Positions 36,170 through 45,724 of a DNA stretch of 64,000 nt are shown in pieces. The position numbers and the translations under genes are program-made. The DNA is from Streptomyces flavofungini. Lineage in GTDB: Bacteria; Actinomycetota; Actinomycetes; Streptomycetales; Streptomycetaceae. The notes under the pieces were generated by a model, which worked only from the letters and a program-made list of their open reading frames with translations, had not been told where the DNA came from and did not search any database. How positions within the stretch are numbered: the stretch's first letter is position 1; each line of letters opens with the position of its first letter. The stretch covers positions 2,830,001 to 2,894,000 of the forward strand of contig NZ_CP128846.1 of the NCBI RefSeq assembly GCF_030388665.1, written 5' to 3'.

Positions 36170-37607
36170 CGCCCACCAACGGTACGCGCGCCGACACGGC
36201 CGTGCCGCCACCGGGCTCCGACTCGACGGTGAGGGTGCCCGCGATGCGCTCGGCGCGGGCCCGCATGCCGGTGAGGCCGAAGCCGCCGGTGCGGGTGCGG
36301 GTGGCCCTGGCGAGGGGGTCGAAGCCACGGCCGTCGTCGCGGATGTCGAGGGTGACCTCCCCCGCCATGTACGACAGGGTGACGCCGACGCGGGTCGCGG
36401 CCGCGTGCCGGGCGGCGTTCGACAGGGCTTCCTCGGCTATGCGCAGCAGGGTCGCCTCGATCTCCTCGTGCAGGGGTCCGTCGGTGCCGGTGACCGTGAA
36501 GTCGGCGCGCACGCCCGTGCGCTCGCCCCACTCGGCGACCGTCGCGCCGAGGGCCTCGGGCAGGCTGTCGTGCTCCAGGGCGACCGGGGCGAGGTTGTGC
36601 ACGGAGCGCCGGGCCTCGCCGAGGCTGTGCCTGGCCAGGCCGGTGGCCCGGTCCAGGTGCTCGCGGGCGAGCTGCCGGTCGGGGGTGTTCGCGACGACTT
36701 GGAGCTGGGCGATGATGCCGGTGAGGCCCTGCGCGATGGTGTCGTGGATCTCGGCGGCGAGGCGTCTGCGCTCGTCGGCGACGCCCGCCTCACGCGCCTG
36801 GAGCAGGAGTTGGGCGTGCAGCGCGGCGTTCTCGTCGAGGGCTTGCTGGAGCGCGGCGTTGGCCGCTTCGAGCTGGTCGATGGTCCGCTCCTGGAACCGG
36901 GTGCGTTCCTCCTCCTTGTTGGCGATGTGGGCGAAGACCGTGAGCAGCCCGACGTTCACGCCGAGCATCGCCCCGAACACCACCCAGCCGATCCGCCCGT
37001 GCGGCGGCAGCCCGCCCGCCTGCGCGCCCGCCATGACCACGGCGGTCGCGAACAGGCCGACGGGGACCAGGCGGTGCGGTAGCAGCCGCTCGGAGCCGAA
37101 GTACCCCGTGACGGCGTAGAACACGAAGAACGGGTTCAGCCACGACAGCGTGAACGCGAGCGCCCAGCGCAGGAAGTAGTACGCCGTACCGGAACGGGAG
37201 GGGCCCGGCCGGGACCGGGCGGCCCCGATCCACCAGACCTGCAGCCCCGTGGCGGCCACGATGAGTCCCGCCGCCACCGCCCACGCGTCCCACCCCATGC
37301 CGACGACCTCGGCGGTGGCCGCGGAGAGCAGGCTGCCGAAGGCGAGGAGGACGAGGGGTCCCCACCGGTGGAACAGCTCCCAGCGCTCGGTGACGAGGGT
37401 GGTGGGGGTGGGGGCTGTGGTGGGGGTGGCATCCCGAGCCGGGGGTCTGCCGGAGTTGGTGCGGGCGTCCCGTGCCGAGGGTCTGCCGGAGGCGGCGGTG
37501 GCGTCGGGGCCGTCGGGCGTGCCAGGTCGGGGCATGCGCCCAGTCTCGTCCACTCGGCCCGCGGGTCCCGCCGCGCCCCCGCTCGCTGCCGACGGCGCCG
37601 TCCTCAC
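36159..37607 (-). CDS. Membrane sensor histidine kinase (HisKA_3 type)
   Basis: 482 aa from GTG 37607, whose GTGA overlaps the permease stop; ATG 37535 is a shorter alternative. A low-complexity N-terminus (~60 residues, with a repeated SGRPxARDA) is followed by four to six membrane segments, a coiled region, the H-box RRRLAAEIHDTIAQGL with H288 as likely phospho-acceptor, and a HATPase_c domain (EALSNAARHA, DDGRGFD, GGFGLTGMRARAE). It should phosphorylate the adjacent response regulator. There is no large extracellular domain, so the signal is probably sensed in the membrane, as in kinases tied to ABC exporters. Confidence 0.85.
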   Translation of the reverse strand: MRTAPSAASGGAAGPAGRVDETGRMPRPGTPDGPDATAASGRPSARDARTNSGRPPARDATPTTAPTPTTLVTERWELFHRWGPLVLLAFGSLLSAATAEVVGMGWDAWAVAAGLIVAATGLQVWWIGAARSRPGPSRSGTAYYFLRWALAFTLSWLNPFFVFYAVTGYFGSERLLPHRLVPVGLFATAVVMAGAQAGGLPPHGRIGWVVFGAMLGVNVGLLTVFAHIANKEEERTRFQERTIDQLEAANAALQQALDENAALHAQLLLQAREAGVADERRRLAAEIHDTIAQGLTGIIAQLQVVANTPDRQLAREHLDRATGLARHSLGEARRSVHNLAPVALEHDSLPEALGATVAEWGERTGVRADFTVTGTDGPLHEEIEATLLRIAEEALSNAARHAAATRVGVTLSYMAGEVTLDIRDDGRGFDPLARATRTRTGGFGLTGMRARAERIAGTLTVESEPGGGTAVSARVPLVGDEH

Positions 37608-38461
37608 TCCCAGCGGAACCATCGCGCCGCCGCCGCGGTGAGTGCCGTCGTCCACAGGACGAGCACGCCCAGGTGGACCGGTCCTGGCCAGTCCCCGGCC
37701 GCTGCCTGGTTCAGGGCTTCCGCCGCCGCGCCGAACGGCAGCGCCTCGACGATCCGGGCGAGGGCGTCGGGCATCGCCCGCACCGGCAGCCAGACGCCCG
37801 CGCTGAACATCATCGGGAAGAAGACCGCCGAACCGACCGCCGTCGCCGCCTTGGAGGTGCGCGACAGCGCGGACACCAGGGCGCCGAGCGCCAGCGCGGC
37901 GGCTGTCGCGAGGACCAGCGCGATCGCGTACCCGCATATCTGCCGGGGCAGCGGCACGTCGAAGACGGCCCGGCCGACGGTCAGGGAGAGCAGTGCCGAG
38001 CCGAGCGCGGCGGCGCCGTGCAGTCCCATCTGCGCGCCGAGCACCGCGGCGGGCCGCACGGGTGTGGCCGACATCCGGCGCAGGATCCCGCGCTCGCGAT
38101 AGCCCGTGATCACCGGCGGCATGGCCTGGATCCCCGCCATGATCATGGAGAGCAGCACCGTCACGGGGACGTACGCGTCGACCAGGCGGATGCCGCCGAG
38201 GTCGTCCTGTGCCTCCCGGAACGAGGGGATGGATCCGAGGACCGCGAGGAGCACCGTGGGGAAGGCGAGGATCCAGAAAAGGGAGCCCGGTTCACGCCGG
38301 AACAGCCGCGCTTCGGCCTTGAGGACGGCTCGGGCGGCGCCGGGGGCACGGGCCGGGGCGGAGTGCGGGCCGGGCGTCGGCCCGGGGGTGGCGGGGCTGG
38401 TGGCTGCGGCGGCCGAGGGGGGTGCGGCGGCCGATTCGGCCGAGCCGAGGGGAGTCGTCAT
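37604..38461 (-). CDS. ABC-2 type transporter permease
   Basis: 285 aa. After an Ala/Pro/Ser-rich N-terminal arm (~45 residues) come six hydrophobic segments with the ABC-2 layout (LFWILAFPTVLLAVLGSIP, ... MMFSAGVWLPVRAMP). It forms the channel of an exporter with the ATPase that starts at 39453. The ATG overlaps the ATPase stop (ATGA), and its own stop overlaps the kinase start, so the four genes are tightly coupled. The substrate (lipid, peptide or drug) is not evident. Confidence 0.88.
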   Translation of the reverse strand: MTTPLGSAESAAAPPSAAAATSPATPGPTPGPHSAPARAPGAARAVLKAEARLFRREPGSLFWILAFPTVLLAVLGSIPSFREAQDDLGGIRLVDAYVPVTVLLSMIMAGIQAMPPVITGYRERGILRRMSATPVRPAAVLGAQMGLHGAAALGSALLSLTVGRAVFDVPLPRQICGYAIALVLATAAALALGALVSALSRTSKAATAVGSAVFFPMMFSAGVWLPVRAMPDALARIVEALPFGAAAEALNQAAAGDWPGPVHLGVLVLWTTALTAAAARWFRWE

Positions 38462-39453
38462 GCCGGGGCTCCGTGGTGTCCGGGGCGGGTGGGCTGGTGG
38501 CCGGCTGCCTGGGGAGGCGCGGGGCCGTCGGCCGCCGTGGAAGGGTCGGTCTCCGTGGTCGTCAGGTCGAGGAAGGCGTCGTCCAAGGTGGCGTCGGTGA
38601 CGCGGAGTTGGTGGGCCGTGATGCGGTGGCGGGCCAGGAGAGTGAGGAGGGCGTCGACCGTGGCGTCGGTGCCGTTGAGGGTGAGGCGGCCGTCCTTCTC
38701 CGTGGTGGAGCGGAGCCGGGGCAGCGCGGCCAGGTCGGCGGGGGCCAGCGGCACCGAAGGGGTGAAGGAGATGACCGTGGAGCCGGCGGAGCGGCCGATG
38801 AGGCCCGCGGGGGTGTCGAGCGCGGCCACCCGGCCCCGGTCGATCACCGCTATGCGATCGCAGAGCCGCTGGGCCTCCTCCATGAAGTGCGTGACGAGCA
38901 GGACCGTGACGCCGCTGTCCCGCACCTCCTCGATCAGTTGCCAGGTGTCCCGGCGGGCCCGTGGGTCGAGGCCGGTGGTCAGCTCGTCCAGGACGACGAC
39001 GCGGGGGCTGCCGATCAGGGCGAGGGCGATGAAGAGGCGCTGCTTCTGGCCGCCGGAGAGCTTGGCGAAGCGGGTGGTCAGCTTGTCGGTGAGGCCGAGC
39101 CGCTCGGCGAGCGGACGCCAGTCGGCCGGGTGGGCGTAGAACGCGGCGTACAGCTCCAGTGCCTCGCGGACCGTCAGCTTCGGCTGCAGCTCGCTCTCCT
39201 GGAGCTGCGCGCCGAGGACGCGGGTGACGCGCGCGTGGTCGGCCACCGGGTCGAGCCCGGCGACGCGCACCGAGCCCGCGTCGGGCACGCGCAGGCCCCC
39301 GACGCATTCGACGGTGGTCGTCTTGCCCGCGCCGTTGGGCCCGAGGACGCCGAAGATCTCGCCCTGCTCGACGGCGAACGAGACGCCGTCGACCACGGCC
39401 CGGCCGCCGTAGGCCTTGCGCAGGTCCCTGACTTCGATGAGAGGAGGAGGCAT
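38458..39453 (-). CDS. ABC-2 type transporter ATP-binding protein (DrrA-like)
   Basis: 331 aa cytoplasmic ATPase: Walker A GPNGAGKTTT near residue 40, signature LSGGQKQRLF, Walker B VVVLDELTTGLD and H-loop THFMEEAQRL. The C-terminal ~110 residues form the extra domain seen in DrrA-type drug and lipid exporters, then a Pro-rich tail. I chose ATG 39453. First gene of the exporter-two-component operon, divergent from the heterodimeric ABC genes. Confidence 0.9.
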   Translation of the reverse strand: MPPPLIEVRDLRKAYGGRAVVDGVSFAVEQGEIFGVLGPNGAGKTTTVECVGGLRVPDAGSVRVAGLDPVADHARVTRVLGAQLQESELQPKLTVREALELYAAFYAHPADWRPLAERLGLTDKLTTRFAKLSGGQKQRLFIALALIGSPRVVVLDELTTGLDPRARRDTWQLIEEVRDSGVTVLLVTHFMEEAQRLCDRIAVIDRGRVAALDTPAGLIGRSAGSTVISFTPSVPLAPADLAALPRLRSTTEKDGRLTLNGTDATVDALLTLLARHRITAHQLRVTDATLDDAFLDLTTTETDPSTAADGPAPPQAAGHQPTRPGHHGAPA

Positions 39454-39587
39454 GCGACAAGCCTCGCCGTCACGGCCCCCGCCCCACATCGGCCATCCCG
39501 CCGCGACCACCATCCACCGATCGGTTGATGCCCCCCTACGACCCCCGAGGCGCCCCGGAAACGGCCGCGCCACCCGCCGGGCCCACC

Positions 39588-39652
39588 CACCGGACCCACT
39601 CACCGGATCCACCCACCGGATACACCCACCGGATACACCCGCCGATCCACCG
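39588..39652. repeat. 13-bp tandem repeat, ~5 copies, in divergent ABC intergenic region
   Basis: CCGGA cores recur at 39590, 39603, 39616, 39629 and 39642, with CCGGATACACCCA as the usual unit. The period is not a multiple of three and the stretch is non-coding. It lies in the 304-bp gap between two divergent ABC transporter operons; nothing else was recognised there. Confidence 0.7.
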
Positions 39653-39757
39653 GCCCACCGCCGCCAACAACCGCCCACGGCCTAGGACCAGCGGCCGACC
39701 CGGACCGGGCCAAAACTCGGTGGGCGCTGTCAGTGGTGAAACGTAGGCTCGCCCCTG

Positions 39758-41800
39758 ATGTCCACCACACCCGCACCTGCCCAGGACCACGGCGGACGCT
39801 CCGCCGTCAGGACGCTCACCCGGCTCTGGCCGTATGTGCGTCCCGTACGGACACGCCTGTTCACGGCCGCGTTCGTCGCGATCGTGGCGTCCTGTACGGG
39901 CCTGCTGTTCCCGCTCGTCCTGAAGTGGATCGTGGACGGCCCGGTGGCCGACCGGGACACCGGGGGCGTCTGGCTCGGGGCGCTGCTCCTGCTGGGGCTC
40001 GGTGTCGCGGAGGCGCTCCTCTTCGGCTTCCGGCGCTGGCTGGTCGCGCGGCCGCTCGCGGGCGTGGAGGCGGAGATGCGGGCGGACCTGTTCCGCCACC
40101 TCCAGCGCGTGCCGGTCGCCTTCCACGACCGGTGGGCGTCCGGCCAGTTGCTGTCGCGCGGCACGACCGATCTGATGCTGGTGCGCATGTTCCTCGCGTT
40201 CCCGCTGACGTTCCTGCTGGTCAACGGCACCACGATCGCGGTCGGCATGGCCATTCTGCTGGCCCAGGACTGGACGCTCGGCCTGGTCCTCCTCGCTCCC
40301 GTGGTGCCGATGGTGGCCTTCCTCGCGTACTTCGAGGGGCGGTACGCCGCCGTGGCGCGGCGCGCGCAGGACCAGGTGGGCGATCTGACGACGGTCGTCG
40401 AGGAGAGCGTGCTCGGCATCCGGATCATCAAGGGCTTCGGGCGGCACCGCAGTCAGGCCCGGGCGTTCCGCGAGCTGTCGGGCACGCTGCGCGGCACGGA
40501 GCTGGTCAAGGCCCGCCTCCTTGCCGCGATCTACGGCGTGATCATGACGCTGCCGGAGCTGGCGATCGGGGCGGCGCTCGTGCTCGGCTCGGTCCAGGTG
40601 GCCGACGGCGACCTCTCCACGGGCACGCTGGTGGCGTTCCTTTCGACAGCGCTCGCGCTGCGCTGGCCGGTGGAGTCGATCGGCTTCCTGCTGGCGATGA
40701 GCCAGGAGGCGGCGACGGCCACGGAGCGGTACTTCGAGGTCCTGGACGCGGAGCCGGAGTCGGACACGGGGGCGGACTCGGGCACCTCAGACTCGACGGC
40801 GGGCACCTCGGACTTGACGACGGGCACCTCGAACGCGACAACGGGCACCTCGAACTCGACAACGGGCACGGGCGACTCGGACCTGGGAACAGGCACGGGC
40901 GACTCGGGGACGGGCGCGGACAAGGCAGGCGCAGCCGCCGCAGTCCCCACGCCACGCACCCCCACCTCCCCCTCGCCCCTCACACCCGCACCCGCACCCG
41001 CACCCGCACCCGCACCCGCGTCCACACCCACGTCCACACCCACACCCACACCCACACCCACCGACGGCATCCGCTTCGAGGCAGTCGAGTTCCGCTACCC
41101 CGACGCCCCGGACGACGCCCCGCCCGTCCTGGACCGCATCGACCTGCACATCCGCACCGGCGAGACGCTGGCCCTCGTCGGCGCCACCGGCAGCGGCAAG
41201 ACCACGCTGACGGCCCTCGTGCCCCGGCTGCACGAGGTGACGGGCGGGCGCATCACGCTCGACGGCGAGGACATCGCGGCGCTGCCGCGCGAACGCGTGC
41301 GCACGCTGGTGTCCATGGCCTTCGAGGAGCCCACGCTGTTCTCCGCGTCCGTGGGCGAGAACGTGCTCATGGGCGCCGACGGGAGCGCGGGTGAGGAGGA
41401 GCTGGGCCGAGCACTCGCGGTCGCGCAGGCCGAGTTCGTGCACGGGCTGCCGAAGGGGGCGGACACGCAGGTCGGCGAGCAGGGGCTGAGCCTGTCCGGC
41501 GGGCAGCGGCAGCGGCTCGCGCTGGCCCGCGCGGTGGTCGGCAGGCCACGCTTCCTCGTCCTCGACGACCCGCTGTCCGCACTCGATGTCCACACGGAGG
41601 CGCTGGTGGAGGCGGCGCTGCGGCGGGTCCTGAAGGACACCACGGCGCTGGTGGTGGCGCACCGCCCGTCGACGGTGCTCCTCGCGGACCGGGTCGCGCT
41701 GCTGTCCGGGGGCCGGATCACGGCCGTGGGCACGCACCAGGAACTGCTGCGGGAGAACGCCGAGTACGCATGGCTGATGTCTGGGGGGACGGACGAATGA
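39758..41800 (+). CDS. Heterodimeric ABC exporter subunit 1 with repetitive linker
   Basis: 680 aa half-transporter. Six membrane helices fill residues ~25-320 and the nucleotide-binding domain residues ~440-680. Walker A is GATGSGKTT and the signature LSLSGGQRQRLALA, but Walker B reads FLVLDDPLSALD with Asp where the catalytic glutamate should be, so this site is probably degenerate. Between the domains is a ~105-residue insert made of a 7-residue Gly-Thr-Ser repeat (21-bp DNA period from 40780) and Pro-Ala/Pro-Thr runs. The stop overlaps the partner's start (ATGA). Confidence 0.9.
   Translation: MSTTPAPAQDHGGRSAVRTLTRLWPYVRPVRTRLFTAAFVAIVASCTGLLFPLVLKWIVDGPVADRDTGGVWLGALLLLGLGVAEALLFGFRRWLVARPLAGVEAEMRADLFRHLQRVPVAFHDRWASGQLLSRGTTDLMLVRMFLAFPLTFLLVNGTTIAVGMAILLAQDWTLGLVLLAPVVPMVAFLAYFEGRYAAVARRAQDQVGDLTTVVEESVLGIRIIKGFGRHRSQARAFRELSGTLRGTELVKARLLAAIYGVIMTLPELAIGAALVLGSVQVADGDLSTGTLVAFLSTALALRWPVESIGFLLAMSQEAATATERYFEVLDAEPESDTGADSGTSDSTAGTSDLTTGTSNATTGTSNSTTGTGDSDLGTGTGDSGTGADKAGAAAAVPTPRTPTSPSPLTPAPAPAPAPAPASTPTSTPTPTPTPTDGIRFEAVEFRYPDAPDDAPPVLDRIDLHIRTGETLALVGATGSGKTTLTALVPRLHEVTGGRITLDGEDIAALPRERVRTLVSMAFEEPTLFSASVGENVLMGADGSAGEEELGRALAVAQAEFVHGLPKGADTQVGEQGLSLSGGQRQRLALARAVVGRPRFLVLDDPLSALDVHTEALVEAALRRVLKDTTALVVAHRPSTVLLADRVALLSGGRITAVGTHQELLRENAEYAWLMSGGTDE
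40780..41068 (+). repeat. Coding microsatellites in ABC subunit 1 linker
   Basis: Five exact 21-bp steps (GGGCACCTC at 40780, 40801, 40822, 40843 and a variant at 40864), then hexamer runs of CACCCG and CACCCA at 40985-41068 encoding Pro-Ala and Pro-Thr dipeptides. Frame is kept throughout. Confidence 0.8.
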
Positions 41801-43899
41801 ACACGGTGGGCGACAAGAAGACCCAGCCGGACGACGAGCACTCCGACAAAGCCGTCACACCCGCCGACCCCTCAGCCAGACCAGACAGCCCCAACAGCCC
41901 GAACAGCCCGGATGACCCGGACAATCCCGACACCCATGGGAGCCCAACCACCCCTGAGAACGCCGACACCACCGACACCATCAACAACACCGTCAACACC
42001 GTCAACACCAACAAGACCAACAAGACCAACAAGACCAACACCAGCAAGACCAACACCAGCAAGACCAGCAAGACCGCCCAGGAAGCCCTGGACGAAGCCT
42101 TCGACCAGGACACTCTCCCCGCTCCCCCGGGTGCGACCGGCGCCCTGCTGCGCTCCCTGCTCGCCCCCCGCCGCGCCCGCGTCACGCTGGCCGCCGTCCT
42201 GCTCCTCGTCCAGCAGGCCGTCATCCAGGCCGGGCCGCTGCTCGTCGCGTACGCCATCGACCGGGCCGTGCCCGCGTTCCGCGCCGACGACCACGGCCCG
42301 CTGATCGCGGTCGGCGTGGCCTACCTGGTGTGCGCGGGGGCAGCGGGGGCGTTCCAGTACGCCTTCATCGTGGCGTCCGCGCGCGTGAACCAGGACGTGC
42401 TGCTCGATCTGCGGGGCCGGATCTTCCGGCACGCGCAGGCGCTCAGCGTGGACTTCCACGAGCGGTACACGTCGGGGCGCCTGATCTCCCGCGCCACCAC
42501 GGACGTGGAGTCGCTGCGGGAGCTGCTCAACGAGGGCCTCCAGGAACTGCTCACGGTGGTGCTGTCGTTCGTCACGATCTCGGCGATGCTGCTCTGGCTC
42601 GACCTGGGGCTCGGCGCGGTCGCCGTCCTGTCGTTCGTGCCTCTGTACGCGCTGATCCGGCTCTACCAGCACCGCGCGGGGAAGGTGTTCCGCGTCCGCT
42701 CGACCGCGGTCGCCGCCGTCATCGTGAAGTTCACGGAGACGATGAACGGCATCCGGCCGGTGCGCGCGTTCCGCCGCGAGCGGGCCAACGAGGAGCAGTT
42801 CGCGGCACTCAACCACCGGCACGAGCGCACCAACGGCGACGCGCTCCTGGAGATGGCGCGGTACGTGGTGGGCTCACGGCTCGTCGCGAACACGGCGGTC
42901 GCGGGCATCGTGCTGTGGGGCGCGTACCGCGTCGCGCAGGACACGCTCGCGCTCGGCGTGCTCGCCGCCGCGGTGCTGTACCTGCGGCGGCTCTACGACC
43001 CGATCGACCGGCTCGGGATGTTCCTCAACTCGTACCAGTCGGCGGCGGCGTCGCTGGAGAAGATCGCGGGGCTGCTCGCGCAGACGCCGTCCGTGCCGGA
43101 GCCGGAGGCCGGCACCGAGAAGCAGCTGCCGCCGCTCGCGTCCGAGCACCCGGGCCGCACCGTCGAGTTCGACGGCGTGCGCTTCGCGTACCGCACGGGC
43201 GGTGAGATCCTGCCGCGCTTCGACCTGACGCTGCCCGCCGGGCAGACCGTGGCCGTCGTCGGCTCGACGGGAGCGGGCAAGTCGACGCTGGCGAAGCTGC
43301 TCGCGCGGTTCTACGACCCGTCTGCGGGGCAGGTCCTGCTGGACGGCGTCGACCTGCGCGAGCTCGCCGTCCCGGAGCTGCGGCGGGGCGTCGTGATGGT
43401 CACGCAGGAGGCGTTCCTGTTCTCCGGCACGGTCGCGGAGAACATCGCGATCGGCCGCCCGGACGCGACCCGCGGGGACATCGAGCGCGCGGCGAAGGCC
43501 ATCGGCGCCCACGACTTCATCATGTCGCTGCCGGACGGCTACGACACCGACGTGCGCAAGCGCGGCGGCCGCATCTCGGCGGGCCAGCGCCAACTGGTCG
43601 CGTTCGCCCGCGCCCTGCTCGCCGACCCCGCCGTCCTGATCCTCGACGAGGCGACCAGCTCCCTGGACATCCCCGGCGAGCGAGCGGTGCAGCGGGCGAT
43701 GGACACGGTGCTGCGGGGCCGCACGGCGGTCGTGATCGCCCACCGCCTGTCGACGGTGGAGATCGCCGACCGGGTCCTGGTGATGGAGCACGGCCGGATC
43801 GTGGAGGACGGCGCTCCGGACGAACTGATCGCGGGGACGGGTCCGTTCGCGGAGTTGCACCGGGCCTGGCGGGACAGCGTCGTGGGCAGCGGCGCGTAG
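41797..43899 (+). CDS. Heterodimeric ABC exporter subunit 2 with Asn/Thr/Lys-repeat N-terminus
   Basis: 700 aa. The first ~100 residues are hydrophilic: SPNSPNSPDDPDNPD, then runs of N-T-V and N-K-T/T-S-K triplets. Six membrane helices follow (~115-400), then the nucleotide-binding domain: Walker A GSTGAGKST, signature ISAGQRQLVAFA, Walker B VLILDEATSSLD with the catalytic glutamate intact. It is the catalytic partner of subunit 1, as in TM287/288-like exporters. ATG 41797 overlaps the previous stop. It converges with the FAD monooxygenase gene. Substrate unknown; multidrug or lipid export is usual. Confidence 0.9.
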   Translation: MNTVGDKKTQPDDEHSDKAVTPADPSARPDSPNSPNSPDDPDNPDTHGSPTTPENADTTDTINNTVNTVNTNKTNKTNKTNTSKTNTSKTSKTAQEALDEAFDQDTLPAPPGATGALLRSLLAPRRARVTLAAVLLLVQQAVIQAGPLLVAYAIDRAVPAFRADDHGPLIAVGVAYLVCAGAAGAFQYAFIVASARVNQDVLLDLRGRIFRHAQALSVDFHERYTSGRLISRATTDVESLRELLNEGLQELLTVVLSFVTISAMLLWLDLGLGAVAVLSFVPLYALIRLYQHRAGKVFRVRSTAVAAVIVKFTETMNGIRPVRAFRRERANEEQFAALNHRHERTNGDALLEMARYVVGSRLVANTAVAGIVLWGAYRVAQDTLALGVLAAAVLYLRRLYDPIDRLGMFLNSYQSAAASLEKIAGLLAQTPSVPEPEAGTEKQLPPLASEHPGRTVEFDGVRFAYRTGGEILPRFDLTLPAGQTVAVVGSTGAGKSTLAKLLARFYDPSAGQVLLDGVDLRELAVPELRRGVVMVTQEAFLFSGTVAENIAIGRPDATRGDIERAAKAIGAHDFIMSLPDGYDTDVRKRGGRISAGQRQLVAFARALLADPAVLILDEATSSLDIPGERAVQRAMDTVLRGRTAVVIAHRLSTVEIADRVLVMEHGRIVEDGAPDELIAGTGPFAELHRAWRDSVVGSGA
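41989..42079 (+). repeat. Coding 9-bp repeats in ABC subunit 2 N-terminus
   Basis: Tandem AACACCGTC units are followed by AACAAGACC and ACCAGCAAG units, in frame. Composition is far lower in G+C than the surrounding coding sequence. Confidence 0.75.
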
Positions 43900-43941
43900 C
43901 GGCTGCGCGGCGCGCACGCCGGGATCGTGGTGGTACGCGCG

Positions 43942-45576
43942 TCAGGCGTGCGCCGGGCCGGTCAGGGCGGTGAGGGCCTGGTGGAGCACGGTGCCGGTCG
44001 AGGGCGCTTCGGGCCAGCGGGCCGCGATGTGGCCGTCGGGGCGGACCAGCAGGGCTCCGTGCGGGCCCAGGCCGCACGCGTCGGCGTGCTCCCCCGGCAG
44101 CGGCTCCACGCGCAGGGGCCACGGCCCGGCGGTCCGCGGCTCCCATAGCGCGGGATCCGGGGTGAGCACGGTGAACCACTCCCCGCACGCGTCGAGCGTG
44201 GACCGCTCGGGGGCGAGCCAGAGGTGAGGCAGGCGCCGGCCGGGCCTCGCCACCGGAAGGTACTCCGTGCCCTCCCCGCCCTCGCCGCTCCCGTCCCCCT
44301 CCCCGCTCCCGTCCCCCTCCCCGCCCACCGACGGCTCCGGCGGAGGGCTGCCGTCGGGGAGGACGGCAGCGGAGTCGTAGCTGACGCCGAGCACGAGGCC
44401 GAGCTGCGCGAAGTACCGCTCCGACCACGGGAGTTCCACGTCGTCCAGCGCCGCGCCGCCGGACCGGAGCTGTTCGCGGCGCCGTTCGAGGACCTCGAAC
44501 CCCAGCTTGGTGTTGGCCACCGCCTGGCGCAGCGTCCGATGGGCGACGGGCAGCCGCTCCGCCTCGTAGGACTCCACCAGGGCGGGCCCGGCCCAGCCGC
44601 GCAGGACACCCGCCAGTTTCCAGCACAGGTTGTGGACGTCGGCGAGGCCCGCGTTCATGCCGAGGCCGCCCATGATGGGGAGGGCGTGCGCGGCGTCACC
44701 GGCGAGCAGGATGCGGCCGTGGCGGAAGCGCTCGGCGACGGCCGCGTTCATGGTCCAGTGCTGGACGCGCAGCACGTCGGCCGTGACGTCGCCGCCGAGG
44801 GCGCGCGACACGACGGCGGCCCAGTCGGCGCCCGCGGGGTCGTCGGGGGTGGGGGCGAGCCAGGACCAGCCGCCCTCGGGGTAGAGCGGCAGGAAGGTGC
44901 CGTGCGCGGTGAAGTAGACGCCTGCGGGCTGCCGGGCCGCCAGGCCACTCAGGTCGGCGTCGAACACGACGGTGGTGACGCGCGCCAGCTCGCCGGGGCC
45001 GGTCGTGGCGATGCCCAGCAGCCGCCGGACGGTGGAGTTGGCGCCGTCGGCGGCGAGGACGTACCGCGCCCGTACGCGGGCCTCCTCGCCGCTCCGGCGG
45101 TCGACGAGCACGGCCGTGACGCACTCGGCGTCCTCGGTGAGCCCGACGAGTTCGGCGCCGAACCGCACACCCCCGCGCGCCGCGCCCAGGAGCAGGGGTT
45201 CGAGGCGGTCCTGGGAGGTGACCGCGCCGGTCACGGGGCTCTCCGGCACGGGCGCGCGGACCCCCACCATCTCCGCGCCGGCGAAGTCGCGGCCGGACAG
45301 GGTGTCGCGGAAGCGGATGCGGCCGTACTCCGCGGGGAACGCGGCGTCCGTGATCCGGCCCGCGAGGCCGAGCCCCCGGAAGATCTCCATCGAGCGTACG
45401 TTGACCAGCCTGGACCGGGGAAACGGTGACAGCTCGGTGCGCTTCTCGACCAGCGATGTCCCCACGCCCCAGCGTTCCAGGAGCACGTGGGCGGTGAGCC
45501 CGACGGGCCCACCGCCCACGATGAGCACGTCCACATCCACGTCCACGTCGGCGTTCGTTTCGGGCACGTCGGGCAT
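43942..45576 (-). CDS. FAD-dependent aromatic hydroxylase-type monooxygenase
   Basis: 544 aa. The N-terminal dinucleotide motif is VLIVGGGPVGLTAHVLLERWG, preceded by an unusual Asp-Val repeat (DVDVDVDV). The second FAD motif is GRILLAGDAAHALPIMGGLG and a DG motif lies in VLAADGANSTVRRLLG. These define the p-hydroxybenzoate hydroxylase-like group, which uses NAD(P)H and O2. Residues ~430-460 hold a Gly/Glu/Asp/Ser repeat, and the C-terminal thioredoxin-like domain of phenol hydroxylases follows. ATG 45576 has GGGAG nearby. Likely substrate: a polyketide or phenol, unknown. Confidence 0.85.
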   Translation of the reverse strand: MPDVPETNADVDVDVDVLIVGGGPVGLTAHVLLERWGVGTSLVEKRTELSPFPRSRLVNVRSMEIFRGLGLAGRITDAAFPAEYGRIRFRDTLSGRDFAGAEMVGVRAPVPESPVTGAVTSQDRLEPLLLGAARGGVRFGAELVGLTEDAECVTAVLVDRRSGEEARVRARYVLAADGANSTVRRLLGIATTGPGELARVTTVVFDADLSGLAARQPAGVYFTAHGTFLPLYPEGGWSWLAPTPDDPAGADWAAVVSRALGGDVTADVLRVQHWTMNAAVAERFRHGRILLAGDAAHALPIMGGLGMNAGLADVHNLCWKLAGVLRGWAGPALVESYEAERLPVAHRTLRQAVANTKLGFEVLERRREQLRSGGAALDDVELPWSERYFAQLGLVLGVSYDSAAVLPDGSPPPEPSVGGEGDGSGEGDGSGEGGEGTEYLPVARPGRRLPHLWLAPERSTLDACGEWFTVLTPDPALWEPRTAGPWPLRVEPLPGEHADACGLGPHGALLVRPDGHIAARWPEAPSTGTVLHQALTALTGPAHA

Positions 45577-45724
45577 CTCCCGCTCACCTCGGTCCGTCGC
45601 GGCGAGGTCACCGCCGCACCGCCCATCATCCGCACCGGTCGGCGGACCGCAACGCCCGCGCGCGGCGTACACCCGAACGTGCCCGCCGCACCGAGGCGCA
45701 CGCGGCCCGTACGCAGGAACGCGC

